The notes: a model not told the origin generated them from the sequence alone. Positions 6,630 to 14,984 are shown, counted from the first letter of the stretch. The stretch is 25,766 nucleotides of DNA from Candidatus Dormiibacterota bacterium (GCA_003170875.1 PMYJ01000030.1:449-26214); one strand, 5' to 3'. A program made the numbers and translations.

Positions 6630-6995
6630 TCACTGTGCGGGGTTTCCCGGCGCCGGTGGCGCCACGTCCAACGTTCTGTCGGGGGTCGGAGGCGGAGATC
6701 GCCGCCGCCATGCCTCCTCCAATGCACGCTCCACCAGTCCGCTGGTTGCATGGTGCAGATCTACCTGGAGCGCGGCGAGGCGCCGCCCCCAACAAACGGG
6801 GCTACAGACGCCCTGGTGGTCTGATGCGAGCGCCTCGATCCGTGACGGCTCGAGCATCACATTGAGGTGGCGCTCGTCCCACAACGTCGCGAAGATGCGG
6901 CCCGCGACGCGGAACGAGGGCCAACCGTGGTGATCCTGCACTACGGTACTGGGAAGCCCGAGCGCCAGCCGGCGCACTCTCTCGGGACTGACCAC
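6630..6995 (-). CDS. MmcQ/YjbR family protein
   Basis: The 121-residue product starts SPERVRRLALGLPSTVVQDHHGWPSFRVAGRIFATLW, the standard opening of the YjbR/CyaY-fold family (E..R..AL.LPe...p.FRV.g.iFa.l). It has the later segment ALASDHQGVCSPVCWG and a terminal helix LVERALEEAWRRRSP. Family members are small alpha/beta proteins assumed to bind DNA, with no firm physiological role. It lies 54 bp upstream (in transcription order) of the toroid gene on the same strand and could be co-transcribed with it. The Pro-rich last 20 residues are probably unstructured. Confidence 0.8.
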   Translation of the reverse strand: MVSPERVRRLALGLPSTVVQDHHGWPSFRVAGRIFATLWDERHLNVMLEPSRIEALASDHQGVCSPVCWGRRLAALQVDLHHATSGLVERALEEAWRRRSPPPTPDRTLDVAPPAPGNPAQ

Positions 6996-7085
6996 GATCC
7001 TCAGTCTAGTTCCGCCGGAGCGTCCTAACCGCCATGTAAAACGGGATCCGAGCAGGCGGCCCGGCTGGGGTACGCTGCCGGCGGG

Positions 7086-7534
7086 ATGGAGACACGTCCG
7101 GCGACCGCGGGCGACCTGGCCGGCATCGAGGCGGTGTTCCGTGCCGCGGCGATGGTTTGGGCCGAAGATCGTCCGTTTCTCGAGGCCAACCCGGATGCGA
7201 TCGTCCCCCCGTCGATCTGGTGAACCGGGGCCAGGTGCGGATTGCCGTGGAGTCCGGCCAGGTCGTGGCCTTCTCTTCCTGGGTGGTCCTCAACGAGAGC
7301 GCCTGGGAGGTCGACGATCTCTTCGTGCGCCCCGACCTCATGCGCCATGGCATCGGCCGCCGTCTGGTCGAGGAGATGGCGGAAGCGGCCACGAGCGTCG
7401 GCTGCGTTCGGCTTGAGGTCACCGCCAATCCGCAAGCGCTGGGCTTCTACGAGAAGCTGGGGTTTGTCGCGCTGGGGCTGGTGCCGACCCGCTTCCGACC
7501 GGGAGTCCGCATGCACCGGCTACTCCGGCTCTGA
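7086..7534 (+). pseudogene. GNAT acetyltransferase with a frameshift in a C6 run
   Basis: The N-terminal half (ATG 7086, METRPATAGDLAGIEAVFRAAA) runs in one frame to a TGA at 7221-7223. The C-terminal half is in another frame and ends at 7534. It carries the GNAT core: VAFSSWVVLNESAWEVDDLFVRP, the acetyl-CoA pyrophosphate loop RHGIGRRLVEEM (R.xGxG pattern), and RLEVTANPQALGFYEKLGF. Adding one C to the run at 7205-7210 would join the two halves into a single protein of about 149 residues, a normal GNAT length. Either the gene carries a one-base deletion or the run was miscounted. It is convergent with the CsaA-like gene, 24 bp away. Confidence 0.8.
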
Positions 7535-7558
7535 CCGGGCGGAACGCACAGGCGGTTC

Positions 7559-7933
7559 TCAGAAGACCTGGCTGCCCGGCTCCACGCGGTCGTCCACGTA
7601 CAGCGGCGTGGCCTGACCCTGTCCCTCCGGGTTCTCGGGATGGGGCACCCCGAGGACCAGGGCATCGGAGACGTAGCGGCCGATCCGGCGCGGGCCCAGG
7701 TTGACGCAGAGGACCACCTTCCGCCCCACCAGCTCGGCCTCCGGCACCAGGGCGAGCTGGGCGACCGATTGGACGGTCCCGAGCGGGCCGAGATCGACGC
7801 TGATCACCCGAGACGGCGCTCGTGTGCCGACGGCCATCTCAGCACTCAGCACCCGCCCCACCCGCATGTCGACGTCCTCGAACCCGACAAAGGACACCGG
7901 CGGCCGGCGCGGGGGAACGGCAGCTCCTGACAT
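7559..7933 (-). CDS. csaA: CsaA-like tRNA-binding domain protein
   Basis: The 124-residue product is a single OB-fold tRNA-binding domain. It has FVGFEDVDMRVGRVLSAE at the start, SVDLGPLGTVQSVAQLAL in the middle, the characteristic VVLCVNLGPRRIGRYVSDALVLGV, and a short C-terminal segment that forms part of the dimer in CsaA. CsaA proteins are dimeric, bind tRNA and have chaperone-like activity. The usual motif MxGxxSxxMLL is altered to IGRYVSDALVLG, which is the common variant in this clade. ATG 7933 is chosen over an in-frame GTG at 7963 because homology begins just after it. No strong Shine-Dalgarno sequence is visible. Confidence 0.78.
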   Translation of the reverse strand: MSGAAVPPRRPPVSFVGFEDVDMRVGRVLSAEMAVGTRAPSRVISVDLGPLGTVQSVAQLALVPEAELVGRKVVLCVNLGPRRIGRYVSDALVLGVPHPENPEGQGQATPLYVDDRVEPGSQVF

Positions 7934-8043
7934 CTGGCAGCCGACGCTAGCACGAGCGGGCACCCCGCACGGGATGACTAGGGCTCCGGATTCTGCCTCA
8001 CTCGATCAACTCTCCTGCCCGGGCCGCTCACCGGCCCGTCAGG

Positions 8044-9738
8044 TCAGCGGCCGACCTCCCGGACCCGCATGGCCGCCATGGCGCCTCCGCAGCCGACGAC
8101 CACGATCGCTACCATCACCCACAGTCCGGTCCAGTACACGCCGGTGGTGAGCGGGGTGCCATAGAGGTGGAAGAGGGAGAGGTCGAGTACCCAGCCGGGC
8201 CACTTGAAGAGGGGAGCGAACAGCGGGATATAGAAACCGGCCACGGCGACCACCGCCAGCACGGGAACGGCGACACGGGGAAGACGCGAGATGACCAGAG
8301 CCCCCACGGCGCCGAAGGTGAGCGCGAGCAGCGCCAGCAACGCCGTCGCGGTGACGAGCGCTCCGGTGTCGAGGTGCACACCCTGGCTCGGCGCGACCGC
8401 ACCGGTTACCACGGATCCGACCGCGGCCATGAGCAGAGCGGCGACCACGAGGGTGACGGCTCGCTCCGCGACGACCCGCCAGCGCGCGATGGGTTGGGCG
8501 ATCTCCATCTCCAATCTCCCACCGGCGTCCTCGCTCGCCCAATGCGAGGTCTGGGTGATCGCGTAGGCGGCGACGATCACGGCCGCGATGCTGAGCCAGA
8601 CAGAGGTGACCACCGCCGTCGCCGCTGAGCTGGTCCCGGCCGCGGCGAAGTAGCTCTTGAAGCCGCCGGCCGATTGCAGGAGCTTGCCGGTGCCGTGTGC
8701 GATGGAGACGATGAAAGCCGCCCCCGCGACGCTCCCGATCACCCACCCGGCGAGTCCGATCCGCTGCTGCCAGAGGGTTCGCAGCACGGGGATCCGCAGC
8801 AGGGGGACGGTGGACGCCGACCACACCGCCCGCGTCTTACCGGCCCGTCGGTGGAGCAGCGAGCCCAGCAGGTCCCGGCGCCAGAAGCCGAGCGCAGAGA
8901 GGGCGATCAGCACGACGGCGATGCCATACAGGGCGAGCGTTGGCGCCCCGGCGAAGTGCCCGCCGGGGACGACCGCGGTGGTGAGGTCCGAAAGGTGGAA
9001 CGGCGAGATCGCCGCCCAGCCGTCCAGACTCGGATTGACTCGGGCCAGAGCGTCCAGGGCGTAGAGGGCGAGCATCACCACCCCGCCAAGCGCCAGCGCG
9101 CTCCGGCGCGTGGATGCCAGCTGGGCGGCCGCCAACCCGATCCCGAAGGAGGCGAGTGCCATACCGAGAACAGACACGCCCTGCTCCGCCAGCGCGGGAA
9201 ACGCGACGGTGGCCTTGCCAGCCGCGAGCCCGGCGGCCGTCCCAAGAGCGGTGATCACGACCGCTCCGAGAGCGGCGATGGCGAATGCGCCCACGCGGGA
9301 GAGCAGCAACCGCACGCGGCTGAATGGCGTCGCCAGCCAGGTCTCCATGAGACCGCGCTCCTCCTCGTTGCGGATCAGGCCGGTGGCGGCGGCGAGCCCC
9401 CACACGGCAACCACCAGGGTCATCCAGGTCAGACCCTTCCACCAGAGGTACCCGGCGACCGTGTCGGGGCGGATCGGCAGCGGGACCAGGTAGGCGAGCT
9501 GCGGGCCGATAGCCGTGGTCTGGCGCCCGAACGAGGCCCGCGCCGCCGCGGTTGCCGCGAGCTTCGCATACGACGCACCGGTCGAATACGGCCCGACGAA
9601 CCCCAGGAAGGCGACGCCGGCGAAGGCCCAGCGATGGGTGCGCAGCGCGTAACGGACCATCGTCCTGACGCCTCCCCGCTCGCCGCCGCTGGCGGTCACC
9701 GGGACGGGGGTGTCCGACGCCGGAGCCGCGGCCGTCAT
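8044..9738 (-). CDS. ABC transporter permease, putative exporter (polyketide/drug type)
   Basis: The 564-residue protein has about twelve hydrophobic segments in two similar halves. Each half begins with an amphipathic stretch and contains an EERGLMETWLATPFSR-like or EDAGGRLEMEIAQPIARWR-like element, the conserved coupling segment of large ABC-2-type exporters often annotated as polyketide-antibiotic exporters. ATG at 9738 is used because it overlaps the stop of the ATPase gene (TCATG on the plus strand). The frame continues upstream but reads as an antisense copy of the ATPase. With the ATPase it should form the full exporter. The substrate is unknown; TetR control points to a hydrophobic compound. 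Confidence 0.85.
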   Translation of the reverse strand: MTAAAPASDTPVPVTASGGERGGVRTMVRYALRTHRWAFAGVAFLGFVGPYSTGASYAKLAATAAARASFGRQTTAIGPQLAYLVPLPIRPDTVAGYLWWKGLTWMTLVVAVWGLAAATGLIRNEEERGLMETWLATPFSRVRLLLSRVGAFAIAALGAVVITALGTAAGLAAGKATVAFPALAEQGVSVLGMALASFGIGLAAAQLASTRRSALALGGVVMLALYALDALARVNPSLDGWAAISPFHLSDLTTAVVPGGHFAGAPTLALYGIAVVLIALSALGFWRRDLLGSLLHRRAGKTRAVWSASTVPLLRIPVLRTLWQQRIGLAGWVIGSVAGAAFIVSIAHGTGKLLQSAGGFKSYFAAAGTSSAATAVVTSVWLSIAAVIVAAYAITQTSHWASEDAGGRLEMEIAQPIARWRVVAERAVTLVVAALLMAAVGSVVTGAVAPSQGVHLDTGALVTATALLALLALTFGAVGALVISRLPRVAVPVLAVVAVAGFYIPLFAPLFKWPGWVLDLSLFHLYGTPLTTGVYWTGLWVMVAIVVVGCGGAMAAMRVREVGR

Positions 9739-10658
9739 GCGGCGGCTCCGGGAGCCACCGGCGCCTTCTCCGGCTCGTCGCGGAAGTAGGCCAGGAAGAC
9801 CTCCTCCAGGGTGGGCTCGTGGGTGACCAAGTTCAGGACCTGGCCCTTCCCCAGCACCTGGAGCAGGGGCCCGAAGCCGCCGCGCACGGTGCAACTCAGG
9901 TGGTGATCCTCGACGGTGACCTGCTCGACGCCGTCCAGGGCACGCACCGCGTCGGCCGGGACCTCCCCAGCGAAGTCCGCCTCGAGGCGGTGGTAGCGGA
10001 GGTGGTGAAGCTCGTCGAGCCGCGCCACCTGGACCAGGCGACCGCGCCGCAGGATGCCCACCCGCTCGCAGACCCGCTCCACCTCGGAGAGGACATGCGA
10101 GGAGAGGAAGACGGTGGTGCCCTCCCCCCGGGCCTCCTCGACCAGCCGGTAGAACTCCTGCTGGATCAGGGGATCCAGGCTGCTGGTCGGCTCGTCGAGC
10201 ACGAGCAGCCGGGAAGGGTGCATGAAGGCGAGCAGCAAACCGAGCTTGCGCTTGTTGCCCGACGAGTACTCGCGGTAGCGGCGGCCGAGGTCGAGATCGA
10301 GCCGTTCGGCCAGCCCGGTCACCCGACCAGGATCAATGCGACCGCGCAGGCCGCCGACGTACGCGACGACATCACGCCCTCGTAGCCCGCCCCATTGCGG
10401 CATCTCACCGGGCAGGTAGCCGACCAGCCGCTTGACCTCGACGGGGTGGGACTGGCAGTCGACGCCGAACACCTCGGCCCGGCCGCCGGTCGGACGGATC
10501 ATGTCCATGAGGAGCCGGATGGTGGTGGTCTTGCCAGCGCCGTTGGGGCCCAGGTAGCCGAAGATCTCGCCGGGCCCGACCTCCAGGCCGAGGTCGAAGA
10601 GACCCCGCGCTTCCCCGTAGTCCTTGGTCAGCCCCTCGGTCCGGATCGCGTCGGCCAT
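9735..10658 (-). CDS. ABC transporter ATP-binding protein
   Basis: The 307-residue product has Walker A GPNGAGKT (residues 37-44), a Q-loop region LPGEMPQWGG, a signature YSSGNKRKLG that deviates from LSGGQ in the way usual for this exporter subfamily, Walker B LLVLDEPTSSLD and switch H in LSSHVL. The C-terminal 90 residues hold the accessory domain of drug-export ATPases and end with EPTLEEVFLAYF. It is the second gene of a tetR-ATPase-permease operon, 84 bp after the regulator and overlapping the permease start by 4 bp. Confidence 0.92.
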   Translation of the reverse strand: MADAIRTEGLTKDYGEARGLFDLGLEVGPGEIFGYLGPNGAGKTTTIRLLMDMIRPTGGRAEVFGVDCQSHPVEVKRLVGYLPGEMPQWGGLRGRDVVAYVGGLRGRIDPGRVTGLAERLDLDLGRRYREYSSGNKRKLGLLLAFMHPSRLLVLDEPTSSLDPLIQQEFYRLVEEARGEGTTVFLSSHVLSEVERVCERVGILRRGRLVQVARLDELHHLRYHRLEADFAGEVPADAVRALDGVEQVTVEDHHLSCTVRGGFGPLLQVLGKGQVLNLVTHEPTLEEVFLAYFRDEPEKAPVAPGAAA

Positions 10659-10742
10659 GCTCAGCCACCTCCCGTCGCGCCACCCGGCGCGGGTCCTTCT
10701 TGATTCACGTCACGAGTCACCCCAGGCACCTCCGGTGGTCCG

Positions 10743-11426
10743 TCAGCCGAACCAGAGCCGGAGCGTGGCATCGTCGATCAGCGACATCGACCCGGCCGGA
10801 GCCCCGAGCACCCGGGTGAGGGCCTCCGCCAGCCCGGCAAACCGGGCCGCCACGATCTCAAATGGGATCTCGCCCGCCTGCCGCGCGAAGAAGAGCTCGC
10901 CGGCCATGTCCTGGGCTCCGAGGAGCAGCGCCACGACGGCACGGGCGGCGCCATCCGGGGAGCTCGCCGAAAACACGCCCTCGACCCTCCCCTGCTCGAC
11001 GATCGCGGAGAGCAAGGGCACGAGGCCGATGACGGTGCTCCGCCGCACCTTGTCGCGGACGATCGCGTTGTCGTCCGAGTACCAGACCTCGAGCAGCGCG
11101 AGCATCAGTTCCCTCCGCTCGGCTTTCCACCCGGCGATTCCCGAGAAGAGGCGTTCCAGCTTCTGTGGGGCGGGCAGCGCGGGGGCCGCGACGATCGGGG
11201 ACACGGCCTCCAGGGCGGCCGCGACGATGTGGTCGACGGCGGCCTCGAGCAGGGCGATCTTTGAAGGGAAGTAATGGTAGAAGGCGCCTCGCGAGGCCTC
11301 GAGCTCGTCCAGGACGTCCTGAACGCTCATATGCTCGTAGCCCTTGGTCTGGATGAGGCGCAGCGCCACCTCGACGAACGCCTCGCGCCGGATGGCGCGT
11401 GCCTCAGCGTTCACCGTCCGGGGCAA
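10743..11426 (-). CDS. TetR/AcrR family transcriptional regulator
   Basis: The 227-residue product has an N-terminal TetR DNA-binding domain. It opens with RREAFVEVALRLIQTKGYEHMSVQDVLDELEASRGAFYHYF, the canonical helix-turn-helix signature ending in FYHYFPSK at about residue 55. The rest is a helical ligand-binding and dimerisation domain. The start is TTG at 11426, supported by GGGAGGGG 8-9 bp upstream. It leads the ABC exporter operon, and a perfect palindrome lies just upstream at 11447-11465. It probably represses the operon until the exported compound or a relative binds. Confidence 0.92.
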   Translation of the reverse strand: MPRTVNAEARAIRREAFVEVALRLIQTKGYEHMSVQDVLDELEASRGAFYHYFPSKIALLEAAVDHIVAAALEAVSPIVAAPALPAPQKLERLFSGIAGWKAERRELMLALLEVWYSDDNAIVRDKVRRSTVIGLVPLLSAIVEQGRVEGVFSASSPDGAARAVVALLLGAQDMAGELFFARQAGEIPFEIVAARFAGLAEALTRVLGAPAGSMSLIDDATLRLWFG

Positions 11427-11446
11427 GGCTGGGCCCCTCCCAATAA

Positions 11447-11465
11447 CCGACCGACTGTCGGTCGG
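11447..11465. promoter_or_regulatory. TetR operator palindrome
   Basis: CCGACCGA-CTG-TCGGTCGG is a perfect 19-bp inverted repeat with 8-bp arms. It begins 20 bp upstream of the tetR TTG and directly before its Shine-Dalgarno sequence. The sequence class (GACCGAC/GTCGGTC) is typical for TetR-family autoregulation. Since it lies between divergent genes (tetR and the DUF3887 regulator) it could also affect the other side, though it is about 115 bp from that start. Confidence 0.75.
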
Positions 11466-11543
11466 ACAATACCCGCATCCGCCCGGGAGATCAAGAGGTG
11501 ACTCGCGCCGCGCTGAGCATCACCGCCGCATCCAGCGTCTTGG

Positions 11544-11584
11544 TAAGTCACCTTGACCCACGACCCGCGGTAAGGTACCTTGAC
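11544..11584 (+). promoter_or_regulatory. Direct repeat pair TAAG(TC/GT)ACCTTGAC before the DUF3887 regulator
   Basis: Two 14-bp copies at 11544-11557 and 11571-11584 differ at two adjacent bases and are spaced 27 bp start to start. The second copy contains the palindrome AAGGTACCTT and overlaps the TTG start codon of the downstream gene. This arrangement suggests a tandem operator for a regulator, perhaps autoregulation. The TTGACA at 11580-11585 looks like a -35, but no -10 follows at the right distance. Confidence 0.45.
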
Positions 11585-12353
11585 AATCGTGGCAGGAAGG
11601 ACACCGTCGGTCACCCCGAGGCCACCCCGAGCACGGCCGAAGCGGGCGAGCCCGGCGGGCACCGCGCCGACCGCTCGGGCGGGGGCCTCCACGTCGGCGC
11701 TCGACGTCGATCGCCAGGTGATGGCCCGGATGGCGCAGGCCAACGCGGAGCTCTTGGTCCGCGTGCTGCGCGGCGACGAGCCCGTGGAGGGCGACCCGGT
11801 CATGGTCGCGCTGGCCGCCGCCCGCAGCCTCGGCATGGTGGTCGAGGACATCCTGCGCGGGCTGGTCGGCCGGGCCCGCCGCGACGGGCGCACCTGGGCG
11901 GAGGTCGGCGACGTGCTCCACGTCACCCGCCAGGCGGTGCTGCAGCGCTTCGGCGGTGCGTCTGCCGGCGCCGGCCCCGCCCCGGTGCCGCCACGGCCGA
12001 TGCGCAGCGCCGGGCCCAAGGCGACGGAGCTCCTGGAGCACTTCTTCTGCCGCAGATGGGACGAGCTGCGCGCCCACTTCAACCAGCGGATGCTCGACGG
12101 CTGCTCGGTCGAGCTGCTCGCCTCGGTCCGGGGGCAGCTCCCGGGCAAGGCGGCAGAGGCGGTCGACATCGGACCACCCCGTGTGATCGGGCTCGGCGAG
12201 CACACCATGGTCGAGGTGCCCCTCACCCTCCACACGCCGCGCACCTTCCGGCGCGGCGTCCGGCTGCGTCACGCGACGGGACAGGTGGTCTTCGACGACG
12301 CGGGCAAGGTGGCGGGTTTCTTCATCCTCCCCAACCCCGTGCCCGCCCGGTGA
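11580..12353 (+). CDS. HTH-DUF3887 domain regulator-like protein
   Basis: The 257-residue product has a basic, Pro/Ala-rich N-terminus, a helical region (about 45-100) and a helix-turn-helix reading DGRTWAEVGDVLHVTRQAVLQRF (split here: DGRTWAEVGDVLHVT then RQAVLQRF, about 101-123). The C-terminal domain from about residue 148 (ELLEHFFCRRWDELRAHF) matches DUF3887, a nuclear-transport-factor-like fold domain. Such fusions are found in Actinomycetota, where the DUF3887 part may sense a ligand. TTG 11580 is the longest start; GTG 11589 is an alternative. No good Shine-Dalgarno sequence is visible for either. It lies 13 bp upstream of the ABC genes and probably controls them. Confidence 0.7.
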   Translation: MTIVAGRTPSVTPRPPRARPKRASPAGTAPTARAGASTSALDVDRQVMARMAQANAELLVRVLRGDEPVEGDPVMVALAAARSLGMVVEDILRGLVGRARRDGRTWAEVGDVLHVTRQAVLQRFGGASAGAGPAPVPPRPMRSAGPKATELLEHFFCRRWDELRAHFNQRMLDGCSVELLASVRGQLPGKAAEAVDIGPPRVIGLGEHTMVEVPLTLHTPRTFRRGVRLRHATGQVVFDDAGKVAGFFILPNPVPAR

Positions 12354-12366
12354 CTGAGGAGCAGAC

Positions 12367-13680
12367 GTGAAGACCCCGCCACGCTCCACGGGTGCCCCAT
12401 GGTTCGCAAAGCGCCAGATGGGGTTCGGCTTCCGGCCCGCCACCTGGCAGGGCTGGGCCGTGACAGTGGTCGCGTTACTTCTCGCGATCGCAGTGGTGAT
12501 CGTCTCGCGGTCAACCAAGGTCGGTCTTGTCGGCCTGGTCGGCGTAGTCGTGGTCCTGGCCGTATACCAGCTCGTCGCCGCCCTGCTGGCAGGCCGGATC
12601 AGAACCGGACCCGTGCAACCCCAGCCCGAGGTCAGCGACCGGCCGGCCCGGCACACCGCGGTAGCGCCACCGTCTGTCGCCCCGGTCACGGCATACGTCG
12701 CCTCACGACCGGGCGGGAACACCCCAAGTTCCACCGCCGACCCCCCAGCGCTCGAGGTGAGTCACCTCACCAAGCGCTTCGGGGAGCGGACCGCCTTCGA
12801 GGACGTCTCCTTCACCATCGCCTCGGGTGAGGTGTTTGGCTTCCTGGGACCCAACGGAGCGGGCAAGACGACGATGGTGCGCACGCTCGGAACCCTGATT
12901 GCACCGACCTCGGGAACCGCCGTGGTTGCCGGGATCCCCCTCACCCCCGACAACGGGACCGAGATCCGGCAGCGCATCTCGATCATGCCGGAGAACCCCG
13001 GCCTCTACCTCCGCCTCACCGTTATCGAGAACCTGGAGCTCTTCGCCGGTCTGTATGGCCTGCATGACCCGCGTCCCCGGATCGATCGGGCGCTCGAGGC
13101 GGTCAATCTCGGGCCACGCGGCCGCGACTTATGCGGCAGCCTCTCCAAGGGGCTTCGGCAGCGCGTCGGCCTGTCCCGCGCCCTCCTCAGCGACCCCGAG
13201 ATCATGTTCCTGGACGAGCCGACCTCCGGGCTCGATCCCGTGGCCGCGCGCGAGGTGCACGACCTCATCAACGACCTGCGCCGGCGCGGGGTCACCGTGT
13301 TCCTCACCACCCACCGGCTGGAGGAGGCGGAGCGTCTCTGCGACCGGGTGGCGATCCTGAACACCAGGCTCCGCTCCGTGGGACGCACGGAGGAGCTCCG
13401 CGAGAGCCTCTTCAGCCGCGCACTCGTGGTCGAGACCGCGACGCCGCTCGATGCGCCCGACGGCGTCTTCAACCCGAGCACGGGTGTCGACGGTTGGCGA
13501 TCCGACGACCCCACCCACTACGTGCTGACCATCGCCGAGCCGAGAGCAGCGGCGCCCGCGGTCACTCGAGCGCTGGTCGCCGCCGGCGCGGACGTGATCT
13601 CGATCGGCGAGGCGCGTCACTCCCTCGAGGACGTCTACCTCGAGCTCATCGACGAGGACCCGGAGGCGGCGCGGCCATGA
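12367..13680 (+). CDS. ABC transporter ATPase with N-terminal two-helix membrane domain
   Basis: The 437-residue product is unusual. Residues 1-75 carry FAKRQMGFGFRPATWQGW and two transmembrane helices (about 29-47 and 52-74), then a Pro/Thr-rich linker leads to a standard ABC domain from about 127. The ABC part has Walker A GPNGAGKT (161-168), signature LSKGLRQ, Walker B IMFLDEPTSGLD and H-switch TTHRL. The C-terminus ends in the export-type SLEDVYLELI. Daughter ATPases of this kind normally lack membrane helices. The FG(F/W).P..WQGW segment resembles small stand-alone membrane proteins, so this looks like a gene fusion. GTG 12367 has GAGGAG upstream. The stop overlaps the permease ATG. Confidence 0.88.
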   Translation: MKTPPRSTGAPWFAKRQMGFGFRPATWQGWAVTVVALLLAIAVVIVSRSTKVGLVGLVGVVVVLAVYQLVAALLAGRIRTGPVQPQPEVSDRPARHTAVAPPSVAPVTAYVASRPGGNTPSSTADPPALEVSHLTKRFGERTAFEDVSFTIASGEVFGFLGPNGAGKTTMVRTLGTLIAPTSGTAVVAGIPLTPDNGTEIRQRISIMPENPGLYLRLTVIENLELFAGLYGLHDPRPRIDRALEAVNLGPRGRDLCGSLSKGLRQRVGLSRALLSDPEIMFLDEPTSGLDPVAAREVHDLINDLRRRGVTVFLTTHRLEEAERLCDRVAILNTRLRSVGRTEELRESLFSRALVVETATPLDAPDGVFNPSTGVDGWRSDDPTHYVLTIAEPRAAAPAVTRALVAAGADVISIGEARHSLEDVYLELIDEDPEAARP

Positions 13681-14444
13681 AGTTGGACGCCGGGCGCCTG
13701 GGCGCCGTGGTCCGCAAGGAGTTCCGGGTGCTGCTCAGGAACCGTTTCATCATCGGGACCATGACGGTGCTCCCGGTGATCTTCCTGATCACTCCCATGC
13801 TCGAGATCTTCCGGCTCAGTCCGGATGTCCCGGCCAGCATCGTGCTGCGATTCGCGGGGAGCACCTTCCTCCTGCTCCTCGTCATCCCGGTGGTCGTGCC
13901 GGCCGCCATCTCCGCCTACTCGGTGGTCGGGGAACGCGAGCAGGGCACCCTGGAGCCGCTCCTGACCACCCCGCTGCGCCGCGAGGAGCTCCTCCTCGGC
14001 AAGGCGGTGGCGGCGTTCGTGCCCTCGGTCGCGATCTCCTACCTCCTCTTCGCCCTCGTCATCATCTGTGCCCAGCTCTTCGCGTCCGACCCCGCGGTGG
14101 CGTCGGCGCTGGTGCAGAGCTCGCAGCTCGTCGGCGAGTTCCTCTTCGCTCCCCTGCTGGCAGGTTGGTCGATCTGGGTGGGCATCGCCGTGTCGTCGCG
14201 GGCGAGCGACGTCCGGGTGGCCCAGCAGCTGGGCACCCTGGCCAGCCTTCCGCCGCTCGTGGTCGTCGCGCTGATCGATCTCCAGGTCCTCACCCCGAGC
14301 GTCACGCTCGCGGTCGCCTTCGCGCTGGTCCTCCTCGTCGCTGATGTCGTCATGTACAGGGTGGTCTCGGCCATGTTCGACCGCGAACGCCTGCTGACCG
14401 GCACTCAGGCACGCAGCCGTCGATCCCACACCACGGTCGCCTGA
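13677..14444 (+). CDS. ABC-2 type transporter permease
   Basis: The 255-residue membrane protein has about six transmembrane segments. It shows the ABC-2 permease hallmarks: an N-terminal KEFRVLLRNRF amphipathic segment before the first helix, and YSVVGEREQGTLEPLLTTPLRREELLLGK, the coupling helix (written in two parts: GEREQGTLEPLLTTP then LRREELLLGK). It pairs with the membrane-anchored ATPase just upstream, sharing the sequence ATGA as stop and start, so the two should be translated in equal amounts. The substrate is unknown; export is likely. The last 20 residues are basic and cytosolic. Confidence 0.88.
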   Translation: MKLDAGRLGAVVRKEFRVLLRNRFIIGTMTVLPVIFLITPMLEIFRLSPDVPASIVLRFAGSTFLLLLVIPVVVPAAISAYSVVGEREQGTLEPLLTTPLRREELLLGKAVAAFVPSVAISYLLFALVIICAQLFASDPAVASALVQSSQLVGEFLFAPLLAGWSIWVGIAVSSRASDVRVAQQLGTLASLPPLVVVALIDLQVLTPSVTLAVAFALVLLVADVVMYRVVSAMFDRERLLTGTQARSRRSHTTVA

Positions 14445-14447
14445 GCG

Positions 14448-14984
14448 ATGGCCCGCTGCGCCATCCTCCTGCGCGGCATCAACATCGGACCGAACAACCG
14501 GATCCCGATGGCCGAGCTCCGCTCGCTGCTCGCCCAGGACGGCTTCGGTGAGGTCGCCACCCACCTCCAGAGCGGCAACGTTGTGCTCTCCTCCGATGGG
14601 CCGCCCGACGCCGCGGCCCGGAGGTGCGAGGCCCTGATCGCGGACCGGTTCGGCCTCGACATCCGCTCGGTGGTGCGCACCCACGGTGAGCTGGAGGCGG
14701 TGGTGCACGCGAACCCTCTGCCGGAGGCGGCGGCCGACCCCAAGCGATACCAGGTGACCTTCCTGGAGTCCGCCCCCGATCCGGGCATCGCCGCCCGGCT
14801 CACCGCGGTGGCCACCCCGCAGGAGCGGTTCGCCGTCATCGGCCGCGAGATCTACACGTGGCACCCGGAGGGCATCGCGCGCTCCCGCCTCGCCACCCTG
14901 CTGGCGGGACGCGCGTTCAAGGTCGCCGCCACCGCCCGCAACTGGACCACCGTCACCGCCCTCCTGTCGTTGACGGCGGGCTGA
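14448..14984 (+). CDS. DUF1697 family protein
   Basis: The 178-residue product matches DUF1697 along its whole length. It has CAILLRGINIGPNNRIPMAELRSLL at the start (split: CAILLRGINIGPNN and RIPMAELRSLL), HLQSGNVVLSS, FGLDIRSVVRTHGEL, a central YQVTFLE and EIYTWHPEGIARSRL, and finally TARNWTTVTALLSL. The family has a structure in the database but no established function. It follows the ABC permease by 3 bp and is probably the last gene of the operon. The association with the transporter may be incidental. Confidence 0.88.
   Translation: MARCAILLRGINIGPNNRIPMAELRSLLAQDGFGEVATHLQSGNVVLSSDGPPDAAARRCEALIADRFGLDIRSVVRTHGELEAVVHANPLPEAAADPKRYQVTFLESAPDPGIAARLTAVATPQERFAVIGREIYTWHPEGIARSRLATLLAGRAFKVAATARNWTTVTALLSLTAG

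Noticed and set aside
8674..9789. Plus-strand open frame of 371 codons
   Set aside because: It is antisense to the ABC permease with a charged low-complexity translation and no recognisable motif.
11580..11585. TTGACA as a -35 promoter element
   Set aside because: No -10 hexamer lies 16-18 bp downstream, and the match is part of a direct repeat that also covers a start codon.
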